Shown here piece after piece: positions 18,361-28,346 of a DNA stretch of 64,000 nt. The stretch is taken from NCBI RefSeq assembly GCF_025751585.1, contig NZ_JAOWKX010000004.1, positions 62,001-126,000 on the forward strand, read 5' to 3'. The position numbers and the translations under genes are program-made. Numbering within the stretch: the first letter of the stretch is position 1; each line of letters opens with the position of its first letter. A model generated the notes under the pieces. That model did not search any database and was not told the DNA's origin. It saw nothing but the letters and a program-made list of their open reading frames with translations. The stretch comes from Fluctibacter corallii (lineage in GTDB: Bacteria > Pseudomonadota > Gammaproteobacteria > Enterobacterales > Alteromonadaceae).

Positions 18361-19065
18361 TTAATCCCATGCGTCAGGCACAAAAAAGAAGCCTTTGCCC
18401 CATATAGTTTTAATTCTAAAAGGGTGTTGCGAATTGTCATGAAGCTTTTTTCTCAACCGAGATATACGCACATCGGCAGATCTGTCTAGGCCATCGTATT
18501 CTCGACCAATTAACTCTCGATAGAGGACTTCCCTTTCCACCAGTTGCGAGGCATTGCTGGCTAATTTCCACAGCATATCGAACTCATGGCTGGTCAATGA
18601 AATATTCTCGTCGCCGAGGGTGACGAGTCGAGAGTTTTTATCAATGTGAAGGGTGCCAAAGGTGAGAGAGTGGGACTCAGATAGTGGATGAATGTCAGGA
18701 TGCGTTGCAGCACGTCGTAACAAAGCATTAATTCGCGCCAGCAAAACACGCGGTTCAACGGGTTTAATAATGTAATCGTCTGCCCCGAGCTCTAACCCCA
18801 ATACTTGGTCAAAATCGCTGCTTTTGGCTGTCATGAAAAGCAGTGGCCCATGAAATTCATTACGGATCTTTTTACATAGTGAAAACCCATCCTCGCCGGG
18901 TAACATTACGTCCAATAGAATAATATCGGGCTGAGTACTCGCAACGACGTGACCTAAATTCGCGCCATCATTCTGACACGCCACCTCAAAGCCTTGTTCC
19001 CGCAAAAATGTAGCAATTAATGTTTGTAGTCGAATATCATCTTCAACGATAAGTATGGTTTTCAT
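18361..19065 (-). CDS. OmpR/RstA-like response regulator
   Basis: A 234-residue regulator. The receiver domain has acidic VEDD, phosphoacceptor Asp52 in LLDVMLPGEDG, and a conserved lysine in YIIKPVEPR (Lys101). The winged-helix DNA-binding domain (about 135-230) contains LTSHEFDMLW, REVLYRELIG and RSADVRISRLRKKL. It is partnered with the kinase immediately downstream, and its start directly abuts the DUF3019 stop, so the unit is tightly coupled. It probably controls its own operon, by analogy with similar clusters. Confidence 0.93.
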   Translation of the reverse strand: MKTILIVEDDIRLQTLIATFLREQGFEVACQNDGANLGHVVASTQPDIILLDVMLPGEDGFSLCKKIRNEFHGPLLFMTAKSSDFDQVLGLELGADDYIIKPVEPRVLLARINALLRRAATHPDIHPLSESHSLTFGTLHIDKNSRLVTLGDENISLTSHEFDMLWKLASNASQLVEREVLYRELIGREYDGLDRSADVRISRLRKKLHDNSQHPFRIKTIWGKGFFFVPDAWD

Positions 19066-19446
19066 TTAGAAGACGCTCCAAGGCTGTTTGATTCTGCGGC
19101 GTGTGTTGGCGATATGCCTGACTTTGATGGTCAATGGATGAGTAAGAATAGGTATTCCAGAGGAGTCAATGAGGGTTAAGTCAATGTTGTGTGAAAAAGT
19201 AACGGTAGTGCCAAGTTGGCGCGTGTTTTCTGTTAAGCATTGGAGTTTTTGCTTGCCTTGATATAGGCAATAGTCTCCTGGTGCTAAATGACCAAACTCT
19301 ATATGAATATCCATGCGGCAGCGATCTCCAACATTTCGAGAGATACAAATTGATGGTTTCACCTTCCATGTTGGAGATTGCGCAAAAAGAGGAGAGGGAA
19401 ATAACACTATGCAGGCGGCAATCAGCAAACATCCAATTTTTTGCAA
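19066..19446 (-). CDS. DUF3019 periplasmic protein
   Basis: A 126-residue protein with a signal peptide (ending LFAQS) and the DUF3019 pattern: KPSICISRNVGDRCRMDIHI, DYCLYQGKQKLQCL, and four cysteines likely to form two disulfides in an Ig-like fold. The family is found with MipA and two-component genes in marine gammaproteobacteria. Its biochemical role is unknown; a periplasmic partner or input to the sensor is possible. It sits 12 bp after mipA and directly abuts the regulator. Confidence 0.85.
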   Translation of the reverse strand: MQKIGCLLIAACIVLFPSPLFAQSPTWKVKPSICISRNVGDRCRMDIHIEFGHLAPGDYCLYQGKQKLQCLTENTRQLGTTVTFSHNIDLTLIDSSGIPILTHPLTIKVRHIANTRRRIKQPWSVF

Positions 19447-19458
19447 TCCTGACTCCTG

Positions 19459-20352
19459 TTAAAACCGGTACGCAACACCCAAAAAGGCGCTTCTGATATT
19501 ATTGTCTTTTATTAAAGGGCTGTCGGATAAACTTGCGTGAAGGCGCTGATAGCTAAACATGCCCAGAATCGCCCAATTTTCTGATAGCGGTCTGGATGCA
19601 GTGATTCCCACACGCGGCTGCCAACCTGAATCCACGTTATAATGATAACGAAAATCCAGTCCATCTCGTTCATCTATGCCGTAGTAATAGTCAAGTAACT
19701 TACTACTTTTCCAGATAATGTCCACATTTGCAGAAAGCTTCCATTCACTTATCTGCCAATGTTGACGGTAATGTAAAGAAAATTTACCGCCGTTATGCAC
19801 TGAAAGGGCATCATGCTGATACGCAATTTGCCATTCTTTTTGCTTCAGAAAATAGTGAATACGTAGGCCGGCATTCATCGTCCAGTCTCGGCTCGCGACA
19901 TCATCTTTCGAAACGTCAAATTGGGTGCCTTCATCGTCGTTTATATTGGGGAGTTCATGCAAACCCGACGTAGACATATTGGGCAGAGCAAAGACGTTAG
20001 CAGGGTGGCGAAAACTGAAAAATGCGCGCTCGGTGTCGGGCGTAACGAATCCTTCAATAGCCATGCGTTTGGATAACTGAAGTTGATACCCCAGTTCGCC
20101 ATTATCAAAATAAAACGCTTCCCCATACCAAGCAATATCGGGAATGAGAAGCAGTGGGATGTTGTCGCCGTCGAACAGTGGGTTTGTTTTGACGCCAATC
20201 CCCATTGCTACCCCTAACTGCCACTCGTGGGTGGTAACATTCACCTCGTCAGAAGCCACCACAGATGCGTATTCTTCTGCGTAAATGTGGTTACCAATAG
20301 GGATACTGGCAATCATTATGTACAGCGCTATGCCTATGAAAAACTTAGTCAA
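19459..20352 (-). CDS. MipA/OmpV family outer-membrane protein
   Basis: A 297-residue outer-membrane beta-barrel protein with a signal peptide ending HIYAEE. It has family features such as LGVAMGIGVKTNPLFDGDN near the start and a terminal strand ending LGVAYRF. The family includes the MltA-interacting scaffold MipA and OmpV porins. It heads the operon with DUF3019 and the two-component genes, suggesting envelope-stress sensing or resistance to an antimicrobial peptide or metal; that is inference. Confidence 0.88.
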   Translation of the reverse strand: MTKFFIGIALYIMIASIPIGNHIYAEEYASVVASDEVNVTTHEWQLGVAMGIGVKTNPLFDGDNIPLLLIPDIAWYGEAFYFDNGELGYQLQLSKRMAIEGFVTPDTERAFFSFRHPANVFALPNMSTSGLHELPNINDDEGTQFDVSKDDVASRDWTMNAGLRIHYFLKQKEWQIAYQHDALSVHNGGKFSLHYRQHWQISEWKLSANVDIIWKSSKLLDYYYGIDERDGLDFRYHYNVDSGWQPRVGITASRPLSENWAILGMFSYQRLHASLSDSPLIKDNNIRSAFLGVAYRF

Positions 20353-20526
20353 TCAACTTCTCATTTAGCTAAATCTTGCTATAGATTACCAGACCTTGAG
20401 GAATGTCACAGTACAGGGTTACAAATATTCACATTTCGTATTATTTTGTTGCTGATTTGTAAAAAGCGCACATCTACTATTGAGGCAGTGAAGCAATGAG
20501 TGAAATGCGAACATAAGGAAACGGTG

Positions 20527-22629
20527 ATGAACACAAACAACGTGCAATTTCCAAAAACGAAAATGTCAGCACTGGTAATTGCGATAGGCGTCATGCTTTC
20601 TGGCTGCGGCGGTTCCGGTGATGGTGATGTTACAGCCACGCCTCAACAACCCGTGCAGCCTGATCCTCAAACTAAGCCGCCAGAAGTAAAAGCGCCAAAG
20701 GGCTTTGCTGGAGAGTTGGTCAAGGCTGGCGAGGAAAAAGTCAGTCAGTATCTTAAAAATGGAGTATATGCCGCCACATTAGGTCTAGGGCAGCCCCGTT
20801 TTGAAATTACAGCCACCCCAGAAGCGGCGCTCGGTGATGCCGGTAGCGTGTCGAGCACAAACACACAAGAAGCGGGAGTGGATGAAGCAGATCGCATTGA
20901 ATATGACGGAAATTTTCTCTACGTCGCCACGTCATCCTCTTGGAGTGAGCAGGGTAGAGAGCCCGCTAAAGTGAAAGTCATGGCAAGGAAAGCGGATTAT
21001 TCGTTGGCGGAAGTGTCTTCTCTTACCTTGCAAAATGAACAACTAGAAATTGAAGGTTTATATCTGCATAAAGACCGACTAGCGGTTATGGCTGCGTCTT
21101 TTCCAATTTATCCGCTTGCTGCGATTGGCATTGAACCTTGGGCTCCTGGAAAAGCCGCAGTGAGCATGGGGGTGTTTGATGTAACGACCCCATCATCTAG
21201 CCAAGACGTTATGCAAATGGATATCGATGGGTGGTTACTTGGCTCTCGCCGTATCGACAATCAATTATACGTGGCAACCAGTTATGTGCCTGCCATTGAC
21301 GATATTAAGCCTTTTCCTGAAACTGACGAAGAGAAAATTGCGGCGTATGAGGCCATTCGCAGTGTATCAGACGATGCCTTAATGCCAACTATGACGGTAA
21401 ATGGTGTGACTTCACCAATGAATGCCGTATCAGATTGCTATATTCCTGCTAACGCAGACGAACAAGATGGTTATGGGCAGCTGCTTACGATCACTCGAAT
21501 CAATATGTCTCAGCCAGATGATAGAGAGTCGATATGTTTGAGTATTCAGGCATCCATGTTGTACATGTCAGCTGAGAATGTTTATTTGGCGTCGGATGTT
21601 GAAGGAAGCACGGCTTTTCACAAAATTGCGCTAAACGGGTTAACTTACGAAGCGTCGGGAATGGTGAAAGGGCAATTGGGTTGGCGTGGTGCGCCTAATC
21701 TTCGCGTTGATGAAGAGCAGGGGATGCTGCGCGTAGTGTCTACTGACTATCAAGGAGATACGCCTTCCCACCGTCTAACAGTATTACAGCAAAATGGAAC
21801 TACGTTAGACGATGTTGCTGTATTGCCTAATGCGCAACAACCTGAAGCGATTGGCAAGCCAGGGGAAGATGTGTATGCGGTTAGATTTATGAACGACAAA
21901 GCGTATATCGTCACCTTTGAACAAATAGATCCCTTATACGTAATTGATTTGAGCGTACCTGATCAGCCGTTTGTCGCAGGTAGTCTGGAAATACCCGGTT
22001 TTTCAAGCTATTTGCACCCTATGGAGAATGGATTGTTGCTTGGTGTGGGGCAGGAAGTGGAAATTCCTTCCTCTGGAAACCTTGCGACGAATGGCGACCC
22101 AGACGATGTGTCTAATGATGATGACACCACTGTGACTGACGATGTTGTGATTCTTCCAGTTAGAACAGGCGTGAAAATGAGTTTGTTTGATGTCAGAGAT
22201 CCACAAAATCCAAAAGAATTGACATCCATTGTGAAAGAAAACACGTATACCCCAGTAGAATTTGATTACAAGGCACTGACGTTTACCAATACTAACGGTC
22301 AGTATCGTTTTGCGATTCCATTGGAGGCTTGGCACGTGCCAACTGAGAATCCTGATGGGCGGGCGCTGTCTTCAGATACGGATATTGCAAGATCATCTCT
22401 ATTTATGAATACGCGTAATAGTCTGTTACTGCTTGAGGTGAATAGTGCAACTAAAGATCCTGTATTAGCGGAAGTTGACGAATTGGTCGCGCCGCAATCT
22501 GAAAGTGGTTACTACTTTGGTGGCTCTGACAGAAGTGTGATTCACGGTGACCATGTTTATTACGTAAGAGGGCCAGATGTGTGGCATGCCATGTGGCAGT
22601 CAGATAACAAATTAGACGGCCCTTACTAG
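20527..22629 (+). CDS. Beta-propeller lipoprotein
   Basis: A 700-residue lipoprotein. The start is ATG 20527, with AAGGA 7 nt upstream; an earlier in-frame ATG at 20500 would spoil the signal peptide. The lipobox is LSGC, followed by a GGSGDGD linker. The body matches the beta-propeller-domain family (PF09826 type): NTQEAGVDEADRIEYDGNFLYVA is the family hallmark, followed by blade motifs up to the C-terminus. Members are secreted and often calcium-binding, with unknown precise function. A good terminator follows the stop. Confidence 0.88.
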   Translation: MNTNNVQFPKTKMSALVIAIGVMLSGCGGSGDGDVTATPQQPVQPDPQTKPPEVKAPKGFAGELVKAGEEKVSQYLKNGVYAATLGLGQPRFEITATPEAALGDAGSVSSTNTQEAGVDEADRIEYDGNFLYVATSSSWSEQGREPAKVKVMARKADYSLAEVSSLTLQNEQLEIEGLYLHKDRLAVMAASFPIYPLAAIGIEPWAPGKAAVSMGVFDVTTPSSSQDVMQMDIDGWLLGSRRIDNQLYVATSYVPAIDDIKPFPETDEEKIAAYEAIRSVSDDALMPTMTVNGVTSPMNAVSDCYIPANADEQDGYGQLLTITRINMSQPDDRESICLSIQASMLYMSAENVYLASDVEGSTAFHKIALNGLTYEASGMVKGQLGWRGAPNLRVDEEQGMLRVVSTDYQGDTPSHRLTVLQQNGTTLDDVAVLPNAQQPEAIGKPGEDVYAVRFMNDKAYIVTFEQIDPLYVIDLSVPDQPFVAGSLEIPGFSSYLHPMENGLLLGVGQEVEIPSSGNLATNGDPDDVSNDDDTTVTDDVVILPVRTGVKMSLFDVRDPQNPKELTSIVKENTYTPVEFDYKALTFTNTNGQYRFAIPLEAWHVPTENPDGRALSSDTDIARSSLFMNTRNSLLLLEVNSATKDPVLAEVDELVAPQSESGYYFGGSDRSVIHGDHVYYVRGPDVWHAMWQSDNKLDGPY

Positions 22630-22660
22630 TTTGTGCAATAGCGTTGTAAAACGCATGTTT

Positions 22661-22685
22661 GGGGTCACTTTGTGGCCCCTTTTTT
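22661..22685 (+). terminator. Rho-independent terminator after the beta-propeller gene
   Basis: GGGGTCAC pairs with GTGGCCCC (one G-T wobble) around a TTT loop, and six T residues follow. Confidence 0.85.
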
Positions 22686-22784
22686 AATGAAATGTAGGCG
22701 TAATGATACGTTCTCTTTTTTATACAAAGACAGTATTACTAGGAAATACTATACTTTGAATAAGTCAATTGAGGAGTCAGTGTT

Positions 22785-23318
22785 ATGAGAATTACAGCAC
22801 GATTTACCCTTATACTCAGCTCTCTTGTTGTGTTTTCTGTCGCTGCAAAAGCAACAGATGAGATTCAAAACGTAGAAATTAACTGGCAAAACCCAGAAAA
22901 ATATACAGATATCGATGGCGCGAATGAATCCAATAAACGCTTTCGTGAGCGCACGATAAAGCAACTTACATCACATATATCTGATCTCGCAGCGACATTA
23001 CCTGATGGACAAAGCCTGACAATTACCGTGACTGACGTTGATTTGGCTGGCCAAGTTTGGCCTGCATCTTTTGTAGGAATGGGAAACAGCGGCTCTGAAA
23101 TTAGATTAATTAAAGATGTCTATATTCCAAGAATGGAACTGCATTATACCCTTCACGATAATACAGGGGCTGTGGTGATGGAAGACGATGTGAAATTAAA
23201 AGATATGGCTTTTAATCATAAGCTTAACCGGTATTTTGATGATGAATCATTACGTTACGAGAAAGCAATGCTCGATGCGTGGTTTAAAGATACATTTACA
23301 ACGATGGCAAAGAATTAA
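22785..23318 (+). CDS. DUF3016 periplasmic protein
   Basis: A 177-residue exported protein with a signal peptide (to AAKA). It has the DUF3016 features: VEINWQNPEKYTDID, an internal region that reads LTITVTDVDLAGQVWP, and PRMELHYTLHD. The family is common in Alteromonadales and Shewanella, with no assigned biochemical role. GAGGAG stands before ATG 22785. Single-gene unit between a terminator and a 400-bp AT-rich gap. Confidence 0.87.
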   Translation: MRITARFTLILSSLVVFSVAAKATDEIQNVEINWQNPEKYTDIDGANESNKRFRERTIKQLTSHISDLAATLPDGQSLTITVTDVDLAGQVWPASFVGMGNSGSEIRLIKDVYIPRMELHYTLHDNTGAVVMEDDVKLKDMAFNHKLNRYFDDESLRYEKAMLDAWFKDTFTTMAKN

Positions 23319-23718
23319 GAGCGATAAAAATTGTTAAAGATGCGCTAAATGTTGTCTTTAGCCTTTGCTCGTTCTGCCGCTTCTCTTACTTTGCGGTTAA
23401 TATTTTTTTCGTATTAAAATTCATATCAAAAAAATATTAATCATTGATGATGTATAGTGAGGTTTATTGGTTTTTGGTTTTAATTAATTGATTGTTAAGT
23501 ATTAAATTTTCATTGCGGTTGCATTCTGCATATCGCTGATATCGCTTTACGTATTAAATTTTAAAATTAAATGCTGCTTTTTTAGCTAATTGACTTAAAA
23601 CTGTCACAAAAACATATTAAACTCTTCCTCTATTCGACTATCCCCAAATTCGAATACATAAACCTCGCCGATAATAACAAAAATAATCGGCCCTACATTA
23701 GTCATGGTAGGAGAGACT
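23319..23718. other. AT-rich intergenic region upstream of the nuclease gene
   Basis: A 400-bp stretch without a gene. It is very AT-rich (for example near 23400-23500) and probably holds the promoter of the nuclease gene. A 22-codon in-frame remnant can be read on the minus strand at 23347-23410, but it has no start codon. No strong sigma-70 hexamer pair was chosen. Confidence 0.5.
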
Positions 23719-26700
23719 ATGAAACGTAGTGTTCCAGCATTGCTGGCGCTCGCGTGTGCCTATTCTGTACAAGCAAGCGACATCATCATAACGGGGGTAG
23801 TGGATGGCCCACTGTCCAGTGGTACCCCAAAAGCCATAGAACTTTTTGTCATTAACGATATTGCTGACTTAAGCCAATGCGGTATTGGTTCTGCCAATAA
23901 CGGTCAGGGTTCTGATGGTCAGGAATTCACATTTGATGCAGGCGCAGCATTAGCTGGCACCTACTTATATGTTGCATCAGAAGCACCTAATTTTACCGCG
24001 TTCTTCGGATTCGCTCCGAATTTTACTACCTCTGCTGCGTCAATCAATGGTGACGATGCAGTCGAACTATTCTGTAATAATACCGTTGTTGATGTGTTCG
24101 GCGATATTAACGTCGATGGTACAGGTCAAGCATGGGATCATCTCGATGGCTGGGCATACCGTAATAGCAACTCTGCGCCTAACGCTGGTGTGTTTAACGT
24201 TGCTGAATGGCAGTTTAGTGGTACAAATCAACTTGATGGTGAAACACAAAATAGCACAGCGGCTAACCCATTTCCGTTACAACAGTTTGCTGATGGAACA
24301 ACCGGCGACAACGGTGGCGGCAATGATGGCGGCGACAATGGTGGCGGTAACGGCGGCACAGATCCGGGTACTAACGCCCCATGTTTCAATTGCCCAACCT
24401 TAGACAAAATTAAAGATGCCAACACCTTCGACGATACGGCCTACTACGCGAATGTGCTTGCAGAAGTCACAGCGGGTTCCTCAACAGAGTTGATTAAAAC
24501 CGCCATTAACAACGCGATTTCATCAGAACATAAAAACCTGACTTACTCTGAGGTTTGGACCGCGCTTACTGAAACAGACGTAGACCCTGCAAATCCAGAT
24601 AATGTGATCTTAATGTATTCTGGCCGCTCGATGTCGAAAATGTTGAACGGAAGTGGCAGTCAAAATAACGATCCTGATAACTGGAACCGTGAGCATACGT
24701 GGCCTAAGAGTCATGGCTTTAAAAATGAAAGTCAGGAAGCGTATACTGATATTCATCACTTACGTCCCACAGATATTTCGATTAATAGTAGCCGTGATAA
24801 CCTTGACTTTGATAACAGCGACAATGCGCTAACAGAAGCTCCATCAAATAAAATAGACGCTGACTCGTTTGAGCCTCGCAATGAAGTGAAAGGCGATGTG
24901 GCACGCATGATGTTTTACATGGATGTGCGTTATGAAGGACAGGGCAGTGACACAACACCTGACTTGTCGTTGGTTAACCGTATTACAGCCAACGGAGAAC
25001 CGCATCTTGGCTACTTGTGTCGCTTAATTGAATGGCACAATGCTGATCCGGTAGATAACACCGAGCGTTACCGCAACAATCGCATTTACGAATACCAAGG
25101 AAACCGAAACCCGTTTGTTGATCACCCTGAATGGGTAGAAACGATATTTGGTAACCAAGCTTGTTCGCACGACGGTGGCGATGGTGGCACGGACCCAACA
25201 GATCCCACAGATCCCACAGATCCAACTGAGCCTGTTGAAGCCAAAGGCCAATTGCTGATTACAGAAATTATGCAAAACCCGACGGGCATTAGCGATTCAA
25301 ATGGCGAATGGTTTGAAGTGCTAAATACCGGCGTTGCAGCTGTTAACTTAAATGGCTGGACCTTTACCGATGAGAATGCGAACACGTTCGTGATCAATCA
25401 AGATGTGATTGTACCAATGGGACAGTATGCAATTCTAGGGCGTGATGGCGATTCATCTGTAAACGGTGGGCTTACCTTTGATTACGTCTACGGTGGCGTT
25501 ATGTCGCTAGGTAACGGCAGTGACAAGCTTGTTATTCTCAATGCCGATAATGAAGAAGTTGATCGCGTAGAGTGGGATAACGGTGCGACCTTCCCTGATC
25601 CTAATGGACGCTCGATGGTATTGGTAAACTATGCGGGTGATAATAACGACGGCAGCAAATGGGAACAGGCCTCAACGGATAATGCATACACAAATGCTAA
25701 CTACGGTACACCGGGTACGGGAGATGCGTATTACAATCTGGTTATTACTGAAATCATGCAAAACCCGTCTAGCGTAAGCGACAGTGTTGGCGAATGGTTT
25801 GAAGTCTTTAACAGCGGCTTGATTGCTGTGAATGTCAAGAATTGGTTTATCAAAGACAAAGATAATGACAGCCATCAAATTACCACAGACGTTGTGGTAC
25901 CAGCAGGTGGCTACGCAGTGTTTGCCAATAACGGTGATACGGCTGTAAATGGTGGTGTAAATGCCAATTATGTATACAGCAACGTATTCTTGGGTAATGG
26001 TACCGATGAAGTTATCTTGGCAAAAGCAGATGGAACGGTTGTCGATGAAGTGTACTATGATAACGGTTCAACCTTCCCAGATCCCAATGGCGCATCAATG
26101 GTGCTCAGCGCAGCGCAGGCTGACAATAATGTCGGCACGAATTGGGCGGCTGAATCTCAACAAAAATACGGTAACGATTATGGTACACCGGGTACTGGCA
26201 CTTATGAGCAATTTGGGGCAGCGCCGGGCTTGGCTGTAGGTCAGTGTTTTGAAGAGGCAACACGTATTCACGCGGTACAGGGTTCTGGCTATCAGTCACC
26301 GTTGGCGGGTGAGTTAGTGATCCTTGAAGGTGTGGTTACTGCAGTGCGCGATAATGGTTTCTTCTTACAAGAAGAGCTGGCTGATGAAGATGGTGACGCA
26401 ACGACGTCTGAAGGTATCTTCGTGGCGACCACCGACCTGCCAGCAGCCAATACCGTTGTGCGCGTAGCAGGAAAAGTTGAAGAGGTCTTCGGATTAACCT
26501 CTTTGATTGATGTGAGCGGCATGGCAGCATGTGATGCGACAGCTTCTGTTTCTACCTTCCCGCTAGACATTCCATTTGCCCATAGTGATGTACTTGAACA
26601 AAACGAAGGCATGATGGTGAGTGTAGTGGATGCGACCGTTACTAGCGTCAACAGCTTGTGGCGTTACGGTGAAGTGCAGGTGAGTGATAAGCTGAAGGTG

Positions 26701-28254
26701 CAACCGTCAGACAGGTTTGCGCCTAATACAGATGCATTCAATCAACTTGATGCTGAAAACAAGCGTAATCTGTTGGTCATTGAAGATAACTCTTCGGCTA
26801 CTTATCCAGCGCAGTTAAGCTTCTACCCTAACTTTAGCTACCATGATGCGATTCGTGTTGCCGACACCCTCGACGCACGCGGGCCGTTAAATTACGCCTA
26901 CGGCAAATTCCGAGTGAATGCGGTAGAGCCTATTACGGTGTACAGCAACCGTGTGTCTGCACCAGACGTGGATGCGGGTAATCTAAGCATCGCGACATTC
27001 AATGTATTGAACTACTTTAATGGTCAGCCCGATGGACAAGGTGGTGTGACGTTTGACTACCCTGCCAACCGAGGTGCGTCATCAATGGAAGCCTTCGTAC
27101 TACAAGAAGCGCGTATCGCGCAAGCGATTGCTGATATGAATGCAGACGTAGTCGGGCTAATGGAAGTTGAAAATGATGGCTTTGATGCAGCAAGTGCCAT
27201 TCAGGCATTAACACACGCGGTAAATGCCAAGCTTGAGCCCGCGAAACAGTATAGTTTCGTGATGACAGCGGATGGAAGCAAAGTGGGAACCGATGCTGTG
27301 ACCGTTGGGCTGTTGTTCCGTCCTTCTGTTGTTGCCTTAAAAGGCGATGCGCAAGTAATAGAAATGCCGATTCAAACAATGCCTGATGGGTATTTAAAGC
27401 GTATGCGTCCGTCGTTGGTGCAGTCTTTCACTCACCTTGAAAGTGAGCAAGATTTTGCTTTGGTTGTGAATCACCTTCGTGCCAAAGGCAGCGAGTGTTA
27501 CGAAGATACAAATAACCCGTCTAGTCAGGACGTGATTCAGGGCAAATGTAATGCGTTACGTGTATCGGCTGTAGTGAAACTAGCAGAAACCCTAGCAACC
27601 TCTGACTTACCTGAGCGTGTGATGTTATTAGGCGATATGAATGCGTATTCTGCTGAAGATCCGATTGCCGTACTCACTGAAGTGAATGCAGCTGATCGCG
27701 GTTATGACATCAAAACCGCTGAGCGTACTGAAATGGATGGCGGTGTAGCAGTGGTTGTCGACCAAGGATATGGTTATATTAATCTTGGTAAGCTTTACGA
27801 CGAAAACGGTTACTCCTATTGGTTCTATGGGACTGAGCAAGTGGGCAGTCTTGATCATGCTTTAGCATCGCCAGCATTTGCTGAAGAGGTAGTAGATGCA
27901 ACACATTGGGGTATTAATGCGTACGAAGCGTATCAGCTGCAATATAACCAAGCACTGGCTTACTACCCAGATGAGAAAGGCTATAACTTTGATGAAGTGG
28001 GCCCTTACAGAAGCTCAGATCACGATCCATTAGTGGTGACGGTAAATCTTCAAAAAGCGGCAGGTCTGCTAGGAGACTTCGACGGTGATGGAGATGTTGA
28101 CTCGTTTGACCTTCGTCAGATGCGCATGTTGATGTTTACTGGCGGGGAGCTAGATCCGGCGTTAGATTTAGATAACGATGGCGATATCGACTTCTTCGAT
28201 TATCGATTGCTCATGAAGCAATGCACGAACGCACGATGCGTCTCGAGCAACTAA
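23719..28254 (+). CDS. Large secreted nuclease: endonuclease I, lamin-tail, ExeM/NucH-type and dockerin-like domains
   Basis: A 1,511-residue secreted protein; ATG 23719 follows TAGGAGAG. Order: signal peptide 1-19; a lamin-tail-like beta domain (about 20-190); a Gly/Asp/Asn-rich linker; an endonuclease I domain (about 230-480) with NREHTWPKSHGF and DIHHLRPTD; a DPT-repeat linker; two lamin-tail domains (about 510-660 and 672-827) that are close copies, both with ITEIMQNP, EWFEV and YGTPGTG; an OB-like domain (about 840-950); an endonuclease/exonuclease/phosphatase domain (about 1089-1444) with IATFNVLNYF, MEVEND, HLRAKG, LLGDMNAY and SSDHDP; and two calcium-binding dockerin-like repeats (about 1451-1500). 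It should degrade extracellular DNA for phosphate or carbon. Having two unrelated nuclease domains in one chain is unusual. Confidence 0.9.
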   Translation: MKRSVPALLALACAYSVQASDIIITGVVDGPLSSGTPKAIELFVINDIADLSQCGIGSANNGQGSDGQEFTFDAGAALAGTYLYVASEAPNFTAFFGFAPNFTTSAASINGDDAVELFCNNTVVDVFGDINVDGTGQAWDHLDGWAYRNSNSAPNAGVFNVAEWQFSGTNQLDGETQNSTAANPFPLQQFADGTTGDNGGGNDGGDNGGGNGGTDPGTNAPCFNCPTLDKIKDANTFDDTAYYANVLAEVTAGSSTELIKTAINNAISSEHKNLTYSEVWTALTETDVDPANPDNVILMYSGRSMSKMLNGSGSQNNDPDNWNREHTWPKSHGFKNESQEAYTDIHHLRPTDISINSSRDNLDFDNSDNALTEAPSNKIDADSFEPRNEVKGDVARMMFYMDVRYEGQGSDTTPDLSLVNRITANGEPHLGYLCRLIEWHNADPVDNTERYRNNRIYEYQGNRNPFVDHPEWVETIFGNQACSHDGGDGGTDPTDPTDPTDPTEPVEAKGQLLITEIMQNPTGISDSNGEWFEVLNTGVAAVNLNGWTFTDENANTFVINQDVIVPMGQYAILGRDGDSSVNGGLTFDYVYGGVMSLGNGSDKLVILNADNEEVDRVEWDNGATFPDPNGRSMVLVNYAGDNNDGSKWEQASTDNAYTNANYGTPGTGDAYYNLVITEIMQNPSSVSDSVGEWFEVFNSGLIAVNVKNWFIKDKDNDSHQITTDVVVPAGGYAVFANNGDTAVNGGVNANYVYSNVFLGNGTDEVILAKADGTVVDEVYYDNGSTFPDPNGASMVLSAAQADNNVGTNWAAESQQKYGNDYGTPGTGTYEQFGAAPGLAVGQCFEEATRIHAVQGSGYQSPLAGELVILEGVVTAVRDNGFFLQEELADEDGDATTSEGIFVATTDLPAANTVVRVAGKVEEVFGLTSLIDVSGMAACDATASVSTFPLDIPFAHSDVLEQNEGMMVSVVDATVTSVNSLWRYGEVQVSDKLKVQPSDRFAPNTDAFNQLDAENKRNLLVIEDNSSATYPAQLSFYPNFSYHDAIRVADTLDARGPLNYAYGKFRVNAVEPITVYSNRVSAPDVDAGNLSIATFNVLNYFNGQPDGQGGVTFDYPANRGASSMEAFVLQEARIAQAIADMNADVVGLMEVENDGFDAASAIQALTHAVNAKLEPAKQYSFVMTADGSKVGTDAVTVGLLFRPSVVALKGDAQVIEMPIQTMPDGYLKRMRPSLVQSFTHLESEQDFALVVNHLRAKGSECYEDTNNPSSQDVIQGKCNALRVSAVVKLAETLATSDLPERVMLLGDMNAYSAEDPIAVLTEVNAADRGYDIKTAERTEMDGGVAVVVDQGYGYINLGKLYDENGYSYWFYGTEQVGSLDHALASPAFAEEVVDATHWGINAYEAYQLQYNQALAYYPDEKGYNFDEVGPYRSSDHDPLVVTVNLQKAAGLLGDFDGDGDVDSFDLRQMRMLMFTGGELDPALDLDNDGDIDFFDYRLLMKQCTNARCVSSN
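25192..25227 (+). repeat. Four 9-bp tandem repeats coding for Asp-Pro-Thr
   Basis: Units GACCCAACA, GATCCCACA, GATCCCACA and GATCCAACT follow each other in frame inside the nuclease gene and encode a flexible DPT linker between the endonuclease I domain and the lamin-tail domains. Copy number could vary without breaking the frame. Confidence 0.85.
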
Positions 28255-28276
28255 AAACTTAGAATGCAGAAATAAC

Positions 28277-28301
28277 AAAGGCGGTCGATGTGACCGCCTT
28301 T
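28277..28301 (+). terminator. Bidirectional terminator between the nuclease and acyl-CoA dehydrogenase genes
   Basis: AAAGGCGGTC pairs with GACCGCCTTT around a 5-nt loop, followed by further T. It lies between convergent genes and can serve both. Confidence 0.85.
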
Positions 28302-28346
28302 TTCGTATTTGCTTAATGAACTCGCGGTATAATGTAGCGCGGGTAA

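Noticed and set aside
23347..23410. Minus-strand coding-like remnant ending NRKVREAAERAKAKDNI
   Set aside because: It has a natural-looking composition but no start codon, and a stop closes it upstream. Too short to call.
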